DNA of 27,160 nucleotides from Baffinella frigidus (Eukaryota > Cryptophyceae > Cryptomonadales > Baffinellaceae): assembly GCA_026770585.1 (NCBI GenBank), contig MU646352.1, positions 320,554 to 347,713 of the forward strand, given 5' to 3'. Positions 1 to 10,058 of the stretch are shown here, piece by piece. Made by a program: the position numbers and the translations under genes. Position 1 is the stretch's first letter. Each line of letters opens with the position of its first letter. A model generated the notes under the pieces. That model made no database searches. It worked only from the letters and a program-made list of their open reading frames with translations, and was not told the origin of the DNA.

Positions 1-290
1 GTTTAGGGTTTAGGGTTTAGGGTTTAGGGTTTAGGGTTTAGGGTGTAGGGTTTAGGGTGTAGGGTGTAGGGTGTAGGGTGTAGTGTGTAGGGTGTAGGGT
101 GTAGGGTGTAGTGTGTAGGGTGTAGGGTGTAGGGTGTAGGGTGTAGTGTGTAGGGTGTAGGGTGTAGGGTGTAGGGTGTAGTGTGTAGTGTGTAGGGTGT
201 AGTGTGTAGGGTGTAGGGTGTAGGGTGTAGTGTGTAGGGTGTAGGGTGTAGGGTGTAGGGTGTAGTGTGTAGGGTGTAGGGTTTAGGGTA
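1..290. repeat. Telomere-like array, TTTAGGG passing into TGTAGGG and TGTAGTG
   Basis: Exact TTTAGGG units for about 45 bases are followed by TGTAGGG variants with interspersed TGTAGTG. The G-rich strand is on top. At a real left chromosome end the top strand would be C-rich, so this is an internal array. Confidence 0.9.
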
Positions 291-587
291 TGGGGCGTGC
301 CTTGAACATGAAGGAGCCGAAGTGCACGAAGAGGGGGGCATTCCCGGCGCACCTGAGTTACGGTGTGGGGATTAGGGGTTAGGGTTTAGGGCTTCAGGTT
401 TTAAGGTTTAGGGGTTAGAGTTGGCCTTTAGCGGGGTTTGACCGATTTGACTAATCGTTGTGTCGTGCTGAAAACAGGGCTGTGGGACGCGGCGGGGGGG
501 TCCTGGGTGCGGGAGCTTGAATCTCGGACGATAGCTGAATCACTTCCTTTTCTATTGGAAGTTGAATGGCAGACATTGGTTAAGGCA

Positions 588-830
588 TATTGTACTTTTC
601 GGGTCAGCGCGGATTTTGAGTCGGGGTCGGGGAGACGGGAAAAATCGAAAAAATCGAAAAAGGGCTCTAGTATTTGTGACATATTATGGGTGGGGGGTGC
701 ATCTTGTCATCATATCAATGCATAAGATAGCATAAAACTTTAGATGGACGCACCAATTATCGAGATTTTCATTTCCCGACACCCCGACCCGACCTCGAGA
801 AAATCCGCGCTGACCCGAAAAGTACAATAG
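588..830. mobile_element. Fold-back (inverted-repeat) element
   Basis: The left arm (about 588-648) contains TTGTACTTTTCGGGTCAGCG. The right arm (about 766-830) is its reverse complement with a few differences. The loop is about 115 bases. It has no coding capacity and resembles a MITE-like element in size and form. Confidence 0.65.
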
Positions 831-1015
831 TAAAGTTAATGAGGCCTCCTAATTAAATGAAACCGCTAATTAGGAAAGTGATTCAGTTATCTTCCGGGAT
901 GAGGTTGGGAGCACCAGGCGATCGAACAGAGCCCGCCGCCCGCCACTTTCGCTTCCGGCAGCTCGTCGCACCTGCAAAAGTCAACTTCCGTGAGGGAGTT
1001 CCAGGGGCGCCTCTC

Positions 1016-1096
1016 GATGGTAAGTCAACGCCTCCCCGTAAGTCAACGCCTCCCAAAAAGTCAACGCCTACCCCAAAAGTCAACGCCTCCCCGCAG
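1016..1096. repeat. Tandem AAGTCAACGCC repeat downstream of gene A
   Basis: There are four units of about 18 bases, each with AAGTCAACGCCT and a short C-rich spacer. Together with CGATGGTAAGTCAAC, the same motif occurs at 5733-5768 and inverted at 13012-13045, upstream of exon 5 in both paralogues. Confidence 0.75.
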
Positions 1097-1159
1097 GACC
1101 CTGCAGCAGACCGACACCTACGGCCCTGTAAAGCTTTTCGGCGGGGCGGGTCATCACTG

Positions 1160-1240
1160 AGGGAAGGGTTGGCTTGGCGGGGAGGGACGGACCAGTCGGT
1201 CGCGACATGGGGTTTGTCCCCTTCTGGGGACACGCCCAAT
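1160..1240 (-). pseudogene. Relic of a second gene A terminal exon
   Basis: Downstream of the gene A stop, the minus strand shows HVATDWSVPPRQA. This lines up with NATDWYHPP of the gene A terminal exon and NATDWSRPPLIP of gene B. The upstream Cys-rich part is degenerate. Confidence 0.5.
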
Positions 1241-1392
1241 GTGTACCGTCACTTTGTTTTGTAGCACAATGCGGAAGGCATGCGCAGCGCTGACGCTGGT
1301 TGTTTGGCAATAAATTACCAATCTCTCTGTAAAGTCTCTCACACTGCTCCTACACGGAGCTTGTCCCCCGAACAAAGCTGGCGCCTAGGGCC

Positions 1393-4300
1393 CTACGGCG
1401 GGTGGTACCAGTCTGTAGCGTTGTCGGGGTTGCACGGACACGTGAGCATTACCCCCGAGAGGTCGTCTGGACGGCACCAGTGGTTCGAGAGCGAGATGTT
1501 TTGCACCTGGAGAGAATTGGGGGTTAGGGTGTGGGGTGCAGGGTGTGGGGTGTGGGGTGTGGGGTTTGGGGTTTGGGGTTTGGGGTTTGGGGTGTGGGGT
1601 TTGGGGTTTGGGGTTTGGGGTGTAAGGTGTGGAGTTTGGGGTGTGGGGTGTGGGGTTTGGGGTTTGGGGTGTGGGGTTTGGGGTTTAGGGTGCGGGGTTT
1701 GGGGTTTAGGTTTGAGGTTTTAAGGTTGAGGTTTTATGGTTGAGGTTTTAGGGTTTAGGGTTCAGAGTTACGGTTTGGGGTTGAGGTTTTTTTGGGATAG
1801 GGGTTTCGGGGTTAGGGTGTAGGGTTTGGGGAGCACCGAATGGTGGGGGATGCGCGCGCCGTGAGCGATGGCGTCGCGCCAGCAGTGGTCGCGTTTGCTT
1901 GTGGCAAGCCCGCATTCCCCTGCGTGTAGGGTGTACGGTTTCGGGGTTACGGCTCAGGGTGTAGGGTGTACGGTTTCGGGATTACGGTTCAGGAGTTGGG
2001 GTTTGGGGTTTGGGGTTTGTTGAGGTAAGCCCGCATCCCTTGCCAGTGGAACCACTGAGGGTCAGCGCAGGTACGAGATCAGCCCAAACAGCGCATGTGC
2101 AGCTTCACGTGGAGCACTGCCGTGACGGGAGATTGCGTCCCGCCAGCAGTGGCCGCGTTTGCCTGTGGCAAACCCGCTTCAAGCAACTCCAAACGATCCA
2201 ACACGGATCAGGGGTTGGAGCGTTTGGGGTTGGTAGATGCGCGGCCACACTCCCCTGCGGCAACAGGGTCACCACACACACGGCATCCGGGGGGAAAGGG
2301 CACGCGTGACTTCACTCGGATCACTGTCGTGAGATACTGATCCCTTCGAGTGATGAGTTGTTGAAAGACACGCGGCACGCACCTTGGTGCTGGTGGTCCG
2401 AGGAGCCCGCCTGCGATAACCGCTCGAGAAGATAGCGTTGCATCTATGGGGACAACCACGCAAGAGTGGAGGGCAGAGTGCTGTGTAGGAAAAATAGCCA
2501 GATCTGGCTATTTTCAAATGTTCATAAGTCAACATTCTCCCCAGAGAAAAATCGAAATTTCGGGAAGTTGGTACAATTTCCCTGTAAACTGACTTGTTTT
2601 CCCAGGTCTGTGTTACACTCTTGCGTGGAAGCAACAGGTACCTTGGTACTGGTATTCTGAGGCGCCAGCTTGCGAAAACCGTTCGAGGAGGTAGTGTTGC
2701 GTCTCGGTTTGGTCATTGTCGCGCTCGTGCCTGGATTCGGGTTTAGAATTTGGGGGTTGGGGTTTAGGGTTTAGGGTTTGGGGTTTGGGGTTTGGGGTTT
2801 GGGGGTTATGGTTTAGGGTTTAGGGTTTGGGATTTGGGATTTGGGCTATGGGCTTGGGATTTGGGATTTAGGCTATGAGAGTTTAGGGTTTAGGGTTTAG
2901 GGTTTAGGGTTTAGGGTTTAGGGATTAGGGATTAGGGATTTAGGTTTTAGGGTTTAGGGTTTCGGGTTTCGGGTTTCGGGTTTCGGGTTCCGGGTTTCGG
3001 GCTTCGGGTTTCGGGTTTTTGGTTTCGGGTTTCGGGTTTCGGGTTTTGTGTTTCGTGTTTCGTGTTTCGGGTTTCGGGTTCAGGGTTCAGGGTTTGGAGT
3101 TTAGGGTGCAGGGAGTAGGGGAGGTGTACCCCCGCGCCCACACAGCGTTGATGTAGCGAGCCGATTCGAGGCTTCTCCGAAGGATGAAGATCCCCGTGTT
3201 TGGAAACGCTTTCCCGACATCCTCTCCTGAGGTCACGATGAAAAGACTTCAGTGAGCTTATGACGTTGGACCATAAACTTGAAGCGTCCAGAGAGTGTTC
3301 GCACTATTTTCCGCAAACGGGACTTGATGTTACCAAAGGTACTACCGGTAACCGTCGGGTTCGAGGCTCCAGTTTCATTATGTGCTCCGCACTCCCCAAG
3401 GATGTAATTCTCGTTTACTGCAGAGGTCCACCAGGGCACACACGCACCACTAGAATAGCACACGCACGTTTCGAATCAAGCGGGGTTTCAAGAGTGAAGT
3501 AAAGCGGTTTCTTGGTAGGCAATGCGCTCAGCGGCAACTCAGGAGCGAAAGGGTTAAGGGAGGCTGTATGCGGGGCAATGGTTCCAACAGCAGTGTGGGA
3601 GGGGCAATGGCTCCAAGGGAGGCGACGGATGACAAATGTGGTTGAAACCGTTTGAGCTGATCACACAACACAGGAAATGCATCCAAACGTTTCCCCACAG
3701 CCTTGATCCGGAAAAAAAATCCGGCGAGGGGGCAGCACCTCCCCCCACCTGCTGGAAGATCGTCCAGAGGTGGGCAATGGCTCCAACAGCGCTGTGGGAA
3801 TGGCTCCAACAGCACTGCGGGAGGGGCAATGGCTCCAAAAAAGGCGGGGGCCCCAGCATCGATTTGATCCACATCGGTGGGTTCAGGTGGGGCAGCACCT
3901 CCCCCCGCCTGCGAGAAGATCATGGAGAGGTGGGGGGGCCAGCAGGTTGTAAAGGGCACGCATTTTCGATGAGCCGGTCGCGGGGCATATCCCATGTACC
4001 CATCCATGTCCACCTGATACACCCACCACCCCGCCGCGCGCGCCCGATCAGGCCACCACCACCACCACCTATCCCCCGCGCACGATCAGATCAGGTTGCC
4101 ACAGGCAAAAGCCGGCCATCCCAGCACGATGTACCGTTTTGGAGCATCAGCCAGTTTCTAAGGGCGGCCGGTTTCGCTCGGGGAGGGAAGCCACTTTCAC
4201 TCGGGGAGGGGGGCCACGCCAATCGATTTATCATCTCTAGGCTAACAGTAACAATGCCGCTCGGGGAGGGGAGGCACCCAGACAGCGGTGTTGTACTCCC

Positions 4301-6798
4301 GCAGAGCCGCCTTGAGAGACGGAAACTGCCGACACGGGGACGGATCATAAGTTGTCTGGCCACTTACGGATCGGGTGGCTCGTCAGTTCTATGTGTGCCC
4401 GCAGGACGCTCTGGTACTAACCCGTGTGTTCTCTCAGGACGCGCCCGTACTGACCTGTGTGTTCCATCAAGACGTGGCCGTACTAACCCTAGCAGCGTGA
4501 TGTCTACAGGCCCGACAGTAGAAAGCAGGTTGATTGGTAGCGAGGAGTCCTCTCTACCACCCAGAGAGAAGGACCGAGAGGAGGACACCAACCTGCAACC
4601 ACAAGAGATAACTCCCCCTATCTACATACTCACATACCATACATTGGAAAAGGCACTTATATTCACGTGCCACTTGAGACTCCTAGTTGGCTAATCCTGG
4701 CTACTCCGCCATGCGCGGAAGCTGAGAGTGATCCACTTAGTGCGGTCAACCGGTCGCCATGAGTAAATAGTCACGGGCCCCATAATTAGTTTTGCAAAGC
4801 AACTCGTTCTGATACAATTCATAAAACAAAGGCTGTTAAAAGGGCTCCAATTCCTTTTTAAACCAGGTCTCGTTTTATGATTTGTACCAGAACGAGTTAC
4901 TTTACAAAAGCGATTATGGGATCCGTGACTATGAAAGTGGCCAGGGTGGCGTCGTACCTTGAGAAACCAGCCATGTCTCCCGGCTAGGACCTGGGTTTGG
5001 GGTTTGGGTTTAGGGTTTAGGGTTTAGGGTTAAGGGTTTAAGATTCAGGGTTTAGGGTTCGGGGTGTTAGGGTTCAGGGTTTGGGGTTTGGGTTGTGGGG
5101 TTTGAGATTCAGGGTTTAAGGTTTAGGGTGTAGGGTTTAGGGTTTAGGGTTTAGGGTTTAGGGTTTAGGGTTTAGGGTTGAGGGTTTAGAGTTTAGAATT
5201 CAGGGTTTAGGGTTTAGGATGCAGGGTTCAGGGTTCAGGGTTCAGGGTTCATGGTTCAGGGTTGTGAGTTGAGGGTTGAGGGTTGCGGGTTGAGGGTTAA
5301 GGGTTTTGGGCTTAGGGTAGGCTCGTAGGCGGGTTCACCTGAGAAGTCCCGATGGCGAGCAGGAAGTCCATCTGCTCCCTCCGCGCGAAACACGCCCGAT
5401 TCGCGACGATCAATGCCACCACCTGCACGCGGGACGATCTCATAAGAAAACGATTTTAATTTGAAACTTATGCATTCAATGAAAATTACTACATGAATGC
5501 TTCAATACTACTAGTAAAACTCGTTCTGTGTGGTAAATTCTTATACAAGGAAGTTTGGAATTAAAACTGTTTTCCTGTGAGATCAATGAGATTGACGGCA
5601 CTCTCTTGATCAGTGAATCACTGTCTTCCTGACGCTGAACCTCTTCTAACCATCTGCTCCATCCGCGTGAAACAAGCTCGATTCGCGACGATCAATACCA
5701 CCACCTGCAAACGTCAACCATCGATGGTAAGTCAACACTCCGATCGATGGTAAGTCAACACTTCGATCGAGGCACTCACTGTCCGCGACGATGTCGCGAG
5801 GGAACCCATTTTAATTTTCAACCATTGGAATCAATGAAAATTACTACACGAATGCTTCGATATTACTAGTAAAACTCATTGCGTGTAGTAAATTTCTTTG
5901 CCATAAAGTTTTAAATAAATAAAAATTTCCTATGAGATCAGCCCTGCGCTACCGTTGTGAGTGTGTCTTGACGATGCGCCAGTACTAACATGTATGTTCC
6001 TCCAGGACGTGCGGCCGGATGGGATCCGCTTATTACGGTGCATCCTTGGGAGCCATTGACGCCCCCATCCGATTCACTTAAGGAAGTCCATCTTCTCCCT
6101 TCGCACGAAGCACTGCCTGCGCGACGATCAATGCCACTCCCTGCAAGTCGCCAGTTAGGGTGTATGGTGCACTGCCTTCAGGTTTTAGGTTTAGGGGTTT
6201 AGGGTTGGGGCATACCTTTTCGTTCCACGCCGACCACGGCGTTAAGCTGGGCACATCAATCGGACCTGGTGTAGGGTTTAGGGTTTGGGGTGTAGGATGT
6301 AGGGTTTGGGGTTTAGGGTTGATGGCATAAGGTTTGGGGTTTAGGGTTTAGGGTGTAGGGTTTGGGGTTTAGGGTTGAGGGGTGAGGGTTTAGGGTTTAG
6401 AGTTCAGGGTTTAGGGTTTAGGGTTTAGGGTTTAGGGTTTAGGGTTTGGGGTTGAGGGTTTAGGGTTTAGGGTGTAGGATTTAGGGTTCAGGGTTTATGG
6501 TTTACGGTTTACGGTTTACGGTTTACGGTTTCGGGCTTCGGGTTTGGTGTGAGGTACCCAGCGCGGATACGATCGCTGCAGAGGCGAGAGGTCTCTCGGA
6601 AAGGGGAGGAAGCACCATCCGCCCATCCTCCTTACCCCCCTCCCGCCGGCACTCCGACACCTCCACTGCGTCCGTGTCGGACCACACTCAGTCCCGGGCA
6701 GCACTCACCCGCCCCGCCCAGCACTCAAACCGAACCATCAACCTGCGCTCCCTGCGAGTGAGTGTGCGCCGCACTCAGCCCCGCCCTGCCCCCGCCCT

Positions 6799-6833
<35 letters not shown>

Positions 6834-8833
6834 GCAAAGAGGCATGCCGCAGCCTGCAGCTACGCGGGAGGCACACAACTAGCCCTCCGAGGTGCTTCAA
6901 ATCTCGATTTTAGCTGTTTGGCTTTCAGGCGGGCTTTTGAGCCTTTCGGTTCGATTTCGAACCGCTCCAGCCGAAACCATGCTCAAGCCACACCATCAAT
7001 TTGGTCCACTTCGGGGGGCGTGTAGACGGCATGGTGAGTACCTGCACGGTAGAGCAGACAGTGCCTGTCCGGCATATCCTCGAGGCGCAGCACCGCCCCC
7101 CCCCGCCCCTCCACGAACCCCACCTTGGGGTGTTTAGGGGTTAGGGGTTAGGGTTTAGGGTTTAGGGGTGAGGGTTTAGGGTTTAGGGTTTAGGGTGTAG
7201 GAGTTGGGGTTTAGGGTTTGGGGCGTAGAGTTTAGGGTTTAGGATGTGGGCAGCAAATGACCAGCATGCTCTCCGGCGTCGCGAGCAGGTCAGGCGAGGT
7301 GTCCACCACCATGCTGCACTCCCCGATCGCCATCCCTTCGGGTTTAGGGTTTAGGGTTGAAAGTTTAGGGGTTAGGGGTAAGGGTTTAGGGTTTAGGGTT
7401 GAAGATTTAGGGTTTATGGTTCAGAGTTTAGGTTGTGGGGTTTAGGGTTTAGGGTTCAGGGATCAGGGATTGGGATTTAGGGTGTGGGGTTTAGGGTGTA
7501 GGGTTTAGGGTTCAGGGTTTATGGTTTAGGGGTTATGGTTTGGGTCAGGATTTAGGCTTTAGGGTGTAGGGGTTAGGAGTTAGGGTTTACCTCCACCCTC
7601 CGCCACGCCCCCATCCTCGCCCGCATCCAGGTACGGAGGCAAACGCGCCACGCTGATCGATATCGCCCGCGTGGCCACAAGTGGCCCAACCTGCTCACCT
7701 CAATGTCAAATCCTGGGGACTGTGGAACAGTGGGTTGCTTGCTTGGTCGCCACGAGAGGGTCCAGCTGCGCACTCGTCTGAGGCCCAACCCGCGACGCCG
7801 GCAGGACACATGCTCCTAGCATCCTAATAACGTCCTGCTAGCATCCTACAAGCCTCCTGGTCGGATCGGTATCGCCCGCGTGGCCGCGAGGGGGCCCACC
7901 TGCGCACTCGGGCCCAATCAGCGACACTGTCAGATGATAGCTGCACCTGCCCAGTGGCGGGCGCTCACGATCCACGCGCATCGATATCGCCCGCGTCGGG
8001 CGGAGCAGGGGACACACCTGCTCCTCCTCAATATAGTCAGGAACCGGAAATCACTCGGGCCCGCGACTCCGGCAGGATACATCTTGGTAGGTTGCACGTG
8101 TCCTGCGATGCTGCACTACGTCACAACTTCCAAGACGAGGTGAACAATCCAGTCGGAGGGAACCGAACCAAGAGAAACAGGCGGCGCACGGGATTTCCGG
8201 CCAGGAAATGCGCCTCTGCGTGCTCCATCATTCGGCCAGAGAGGAATCGGACGGGAGCACCTCTTCGTCGCTCTCCATCTTGAACACGTCAAACTCGATG
8301 CGGTAGTCCCCTGCCATTCGACATTCGGGCGTGAGGAGGCTGACATTTGGTCGGGCGGGAGGAGCGAGCGGCGAGCGTGGAGGCAGACAGGGCGAGGGGT
8401 GCGCACTAATGCGAAAAGCTGCAACGTCTCCGTGACGTGCGCCCTGGAGGAGACGCGATGCAAGGGCTCAGTGATGCGCGCCCTGGTACCGACCTGGCCG
8501 CAGTTCAGAGACCTCGACGCCCATCTCCATGCTCACGCCCCCCTCCTGTGCCGCCTCGCTCACCCAGGTCACGATGATGGTCTCCGCGGCTGCTTTGGTA
8601 CGCGAGCAGCTGTCCCCCTCACCAGTCGAGTGCCACACCTCGAACAGGTAGGAACCTTTCTGCAACCCCGTCAGCCTGGTCAACGTCGAAAGATTGGACC
8701 CTCCCGGCTGCGTAGCAACGGTCTGCCCGTCCCATGGCACCAGCACTTCCATCCAAAAGACTGCCTCGGCGCTGCATGTCCAACAGAGCACCAGGGCGGT
8801 TGCCAGTCTCAGCAGCGCGGTGCTCGGTCCCAT
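1393..8833 (-). CDS. Gene A: secreted or Golgi GT-A glycosyltransferase-like protein, 13 located exons
   Basis: Exons on the minus strand, in order: 8833-8494, 8310-8261, 7690-7591, 7335-7262, 7123-7042, 6265-6216, 5422-5339, 4990-4958, 4013-3899, 3208-3130, 2730-2642, 1919-1837 and 1506-1393. They splice in phase to about 430 codons and end with TAG at 1393-1395. The ATG at 8833 is preferred because it starts a clean signal peptide ending near SAEA; an in-frame ATG lies at 8884. The N-domain carries the motif VLVPWDGQT. The transferase part shows VALIVANR, VLAGRHGWFLK, VDMDGYM (the DXD metal site), FPNTGIFILRR and NDQTETQHYLLERFSQ, then the tail ISLSNHWCRPDD and LTCPCNPDNATDW. All introns start with GT; acceptors are CAG or AAG. 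The exon equivalent to B exon 7, just before the DXD, was not found with confidence, so the gene may be damaged. The fold call follows from motif order. The family is uncertain (GT34-like or PF03407-like), and the substrate is unknown. Confidence 0.72.
1515..1830. repeat. Heptamer-like array filling gene A intron between exons 11 and 12
   Basis: Units are TTTGGGG and TGTGGGG, later TTTTAGG, on the plus strand, so C-rich on the gene A sense strand. The 147-codon and 70-codon frames through it are composition artefacts. Confidence 0.85.
2110..2262 (-). pseudogene. Second copy of gene A exon 11, split
   Basis: The 5' piece near 2262 reads GECGRAST after a CCGCAG acceptor. The 3' piece reads SGFATGKRGHCWRDAISRHG before a GTGAAG donor. 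A short insertion and a lost base separate them. The intact copy is 1919-1837. Confidence 0.6.
2393..2446 (-). pseudogene. Second copy of gene A exon 10
   Basis: The minus strand reads QRYLLERLSQAGSSDHQHQ before a GTGCGT donor, aligned with QHYLLERFSQAGASEYQYQ of the intact copy at 2730-2642. The 5' part with the NDQ motif is missing. Confidence 0.65.
2750..3112. repeat. Heptamer-like array filling gene A intron between exons 9 and 10
   Basis: TTTAGGG and TTTGGGG units pass into a homogeneous TTTCGGG block at about 2955-3075. Local homogenisation of one variant suggests slippage or conversion within the array. Confidence 0.85.
3214..3898. other. Gene A intron between exons 8 and 9
   Basis: It lacks telomere-like units. 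Instead it carries scattered copies of GGCAATGGCTCCAA (for example near 3572, 3605, 3773 and 3825). An open frame of 352 codons on the plus strand begins at 3636 but overlaps gene A exon 8 in antisense and has no recognisable domain. Confidence 0.6.
4014..4957. other. Gene A interval between exons 6 and 8
   Basis: The expected exon 7 should lie here. The only weak candidate on the minus strand is about 4195-4121 (GFPPRAKPAALRNW, ending TSCW), which has no donor. The interval also has three CTCGGGGAGGG repeats (4177-4270), a tandem of about 35 bases around GTACTAACC (4411-4495) and the fold-back element 4767-4932. Confidence 0.55.
4767..4932. mobile_element. Fold-back element, 166 bases, about 64-base inverted ends
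   Basis: The left arm starts ATAGTCACGG and contains AACTCGTTCTG. The right arm is its imperfect reverse complement ending CCGTGACTAT. It has no coding capacity and is consistent with a MITE. Confidence 0.75.
4995..5320. repeat. Heptamer-like array filling gene A intron between exons 5 and 6
   Basis: TTTAGGG with TTCAGGG and TTGAGGG variants on the plus strand, so CCCTAAA-like on the gene A sense strand. Confidence 0.85.
5440..5960. repeat. Two copies of an AT-rich segment between the gene A exon 5 copies
   Basis: 5450-5600 and 5805-5945 share ATCAATGAAAATTACTAC-like sequence, ATGCTTC and ACTAGTAAAACTC. They lie between exon 5 copies, so the duplicated unit was exon plus flank. No gene is seen in them. 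Confidence 0.7.
5651..5704 (-). pseudogene. Second copy of gene A exon 5
   Basis: After a TTTGCAG acceptor the minus strand reads VVVLIVANRACFTRMEQM, close to the intact exon (5422-5339). Homology stops before the FLLAIG end and no donor is visible. It is preceded by the same GTTGACTTACCATCGA motif found upstream of exon 5 in gene B. Confidence 0.65.
6074..6140 (-). pseudogene. Third copy of gene A exon 5, frameshifted
   Basis: After CTTGCAG the minus strand reads GVALIVA. A two-base deletion shifts the frame, and RRQCFVRREKMDFLK followed by TGA appears in another frame. Confidence 0.65.
6270..6545. repeat. Telomere-like array upstream of gene A exon 4
   Basis: TTTAGGG with TGTAGGG, TTTGGGG and a TTTACGG block near 6495-6530. 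It lies on the 5' side of exon 4 in the gene A sense. Confidence 0.85.
6545..6882. other. Unique GC-rich intron sequence with an ACGC microsatellite
   Basis: Part of the gene A intron between exons 3 and 4. An (ACGC)n run lies at about 6800-6833. No exon with matching phase was found. Confidence 0.5.
6883..7018. mobile_element. 136-base inverted-repeat element, copy 1
   Basis: The ends are CCCTCCGAGG and ACTTCGGGGG, with a shared interior GGCTTTCAGGCGG and GGTTCGATTTCGAACCG. The copy at 13622-13757 has the same length and interior. It lies in a gene A intron. Confidence 0.75.
7137..7250. repeat. Telomere-like array between gene A exons 2 and 3
   Basis: TTTAGGG-like units fill almost the whole intron. 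Confidence 0.85.
7341..7590. repeat. Telomere-like array upstream of gene A exon 2
   Basis: TTTAGGG with many single-base variants, bounded exactly by the flanking exons. Confidence 0.85.
7640..8100. repeat. Three diverged copies of a segment from the N-domain exon of gene A
   Basis: GATATCGCCCGCGT or a close variant occurs at about 7660, 7869 and 7985, each followed by a similar 60-100 base stretch with CACCTGC and ACTC. The first overlaps the third coding exon (7690-7591); the others lie in the upstream intron. Confidence 0.6.
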
Positions 8834-8865
8834 CCTCTGCAGATGAACCTTCAGAGCCTGAGGTC

Positions 8866-8901
8866 TCTCAAATTTGACCATCAATCGATTTGATGATGGT
8901 C
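8866..8901. promoter_or_regulatory. Inverted repeat around the start of gene A
   Basis: GATTTGACCATCAA-like arms flank ATCGATTTG just upstream of the preferred gene A ATG. The phrase GATTTGACCATCAA recurs at about 12696 in gene B. A regulatory role is inference. Confidence 0.35.
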
Positions 8902-8937
8902 AAATCAGATCCGGCGGAGGATTTTCCACAGAGGTCG

Positions 8938-9720
8938 TGCCCGGTCGGCCGGGTACCCGGTCCGGCCGGGTACCCGGCGGGTCGGGTGCCCGGCGAGGCT
9001 GAGAGCACCGGTCACCGGTGCCCGGTGGTGCCCGGCCCGGCCGGGCCGGGTGCCCGGTCTGGTGAGCCGCTGGTGCCCGGCCGGTACCCGGCCGGGCACC
9101 GGCCGGGCACCCGGCGGGGGCGGCCGGGCACCCGGCCGGGGCACCCGGCCGGTGGCCGGCCGGGCACCCGGCCGGGCACGGCCGGGTACCCGGCCGGGCA
9201 TCCGGGTACCCGGCCGGGTACCCGGCCGGGCATCCGGGTACCCGGCCGGGTACCCGGCCGGGTACAATCATTCTACCCCCGAAAGCTCCCGTACAAAGTG
9301 GGCGTGACCGAGATTTTTTTTTGCGGGCCACAAAGTTCGATGGGGAGGCATTTTTTTGCTGCCCGGCCGGGCACGGTGGGTGCCCGGTGACCGGCCGGGT
9401 GCCCGGCCGGGCACCGGGGCCCCCGGCCGGGCACCGGGGGCCCCCGGCCGGGTACCCGGCCGGGCACCGGGAATCACCGGCCGGTCACCGGTGCCCGGCC
9501 GGTGCCCGGCCGGGGAAGGGTACCGGCCGGGCACCCGGCCAGGCTGCCCGGCCGGGTACGGTGACCGGCGCCCAAAATCCCGCCGGTCAACAGTGCCCGG
9601 TGAGTGCCCGGCCGGGCCAGGCCGGGCCGGGCAAGATTTTTGGCCCACCGGGCACCCCCGTTTTGGCCGGGCAATGGGTGCCCGGCCGGGCCGGGCCGGG
9701 CCGGTCAGACCGGGCACGAC
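8938..9720. repeat. CCGG-rich self-complementary repeat tract in the divergent promoter region
   Basis: About 780 bases are built from short units such as GGCCGGGTACCC and GCCCGGCCGGGCACCGG, which are nearly their own reverse complement. Unique sequence with T-runs interrupts the tract at about 9265-9360. Open frames exist on both strands (Gly/Pro/Arg-rich), but they are a by-product of the composition. The tract lies between the starts of genes A and B, at the centre of the mirror-image duplication. Confidence 0.85.
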
Positions 9721-10010
9721 TTCTGTGGGATTTTCAGCGGACCACCAGCAACCACTAGCGGCTTTTATGGGGTGTCCGGAGCGGGTTTCGAGCCTCTACT
9801 TGTAAAAAGTAATACTATTGTAAATATTCGTGACATGCGATGGACACACAAATAGAAAGACTGTGACCTTTTATTTGACGGCGATGACTGCTTTATCTGA
9901 CAAATTTTACATGTCGCGTCCGGGAGAGTACCAGGCCAATTGTAAGGAGATTCAATGAGATTTCATTGATTTGCCCGAAAATTACTACCTGACCAGACAT
10001 CTATTTGGAT

Positions 10011-10058
10011 CCACCAGCAATCCAGAGCGGCTTATAAGCCGCTCTGGATTGCTGGTGG
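10011..10058. repeat. Perfect 48-base palindrome upstream of gene B
   Basis: Two 24-base arms without a spacer start CCACCAGCAATCC and meet at CTTATAAG. The palindrome lies 76-123 bases before the gene B ATG. A related half-site, CCACCAGCAACCACTAGCGG, is at 9744-9763. It could be a promoter element, a cruciform site or a pair of terminal repeats left by a small element. Confidence 0.85.

Noticed and set aside
1-290. A chromosome end (true telomere) at the left edge
   Set aside because: The top strand is G-rich here. A left chromosome end should show CCCTAAA on the top strand. The array also decays into TGTAGGG and TGTAGTG, as internal arrays do.
1280-1743. Frames with GVWGLGFGVWG-like repeats
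   Set aside because: They translate TTTGGGG/TGTGGGG arrays inside a gene A intron. Such proteins are common false predictions in genomes of this kind.
2947-3141. Frame rich in PETRNPKPETRNP
   Set aside because: It is the TTTCGGG array read in one frame and overlaps the gene A exon 9 boundary.
3636-4694. A 352-codon plus-strand open frame
   Set aside because: It has low-complexity proline and arginine content, no domain, and lies antisense over the gene A DXD exon, whose homology to gene B is clear.
8890-9805. Gly/Pro/Arg-rich frames on both strands of the CCGG tract
   Set aside because: Several overlapping frames exist on both strands at once, as expected from a stop-poor GC repeat. No start context or homology.
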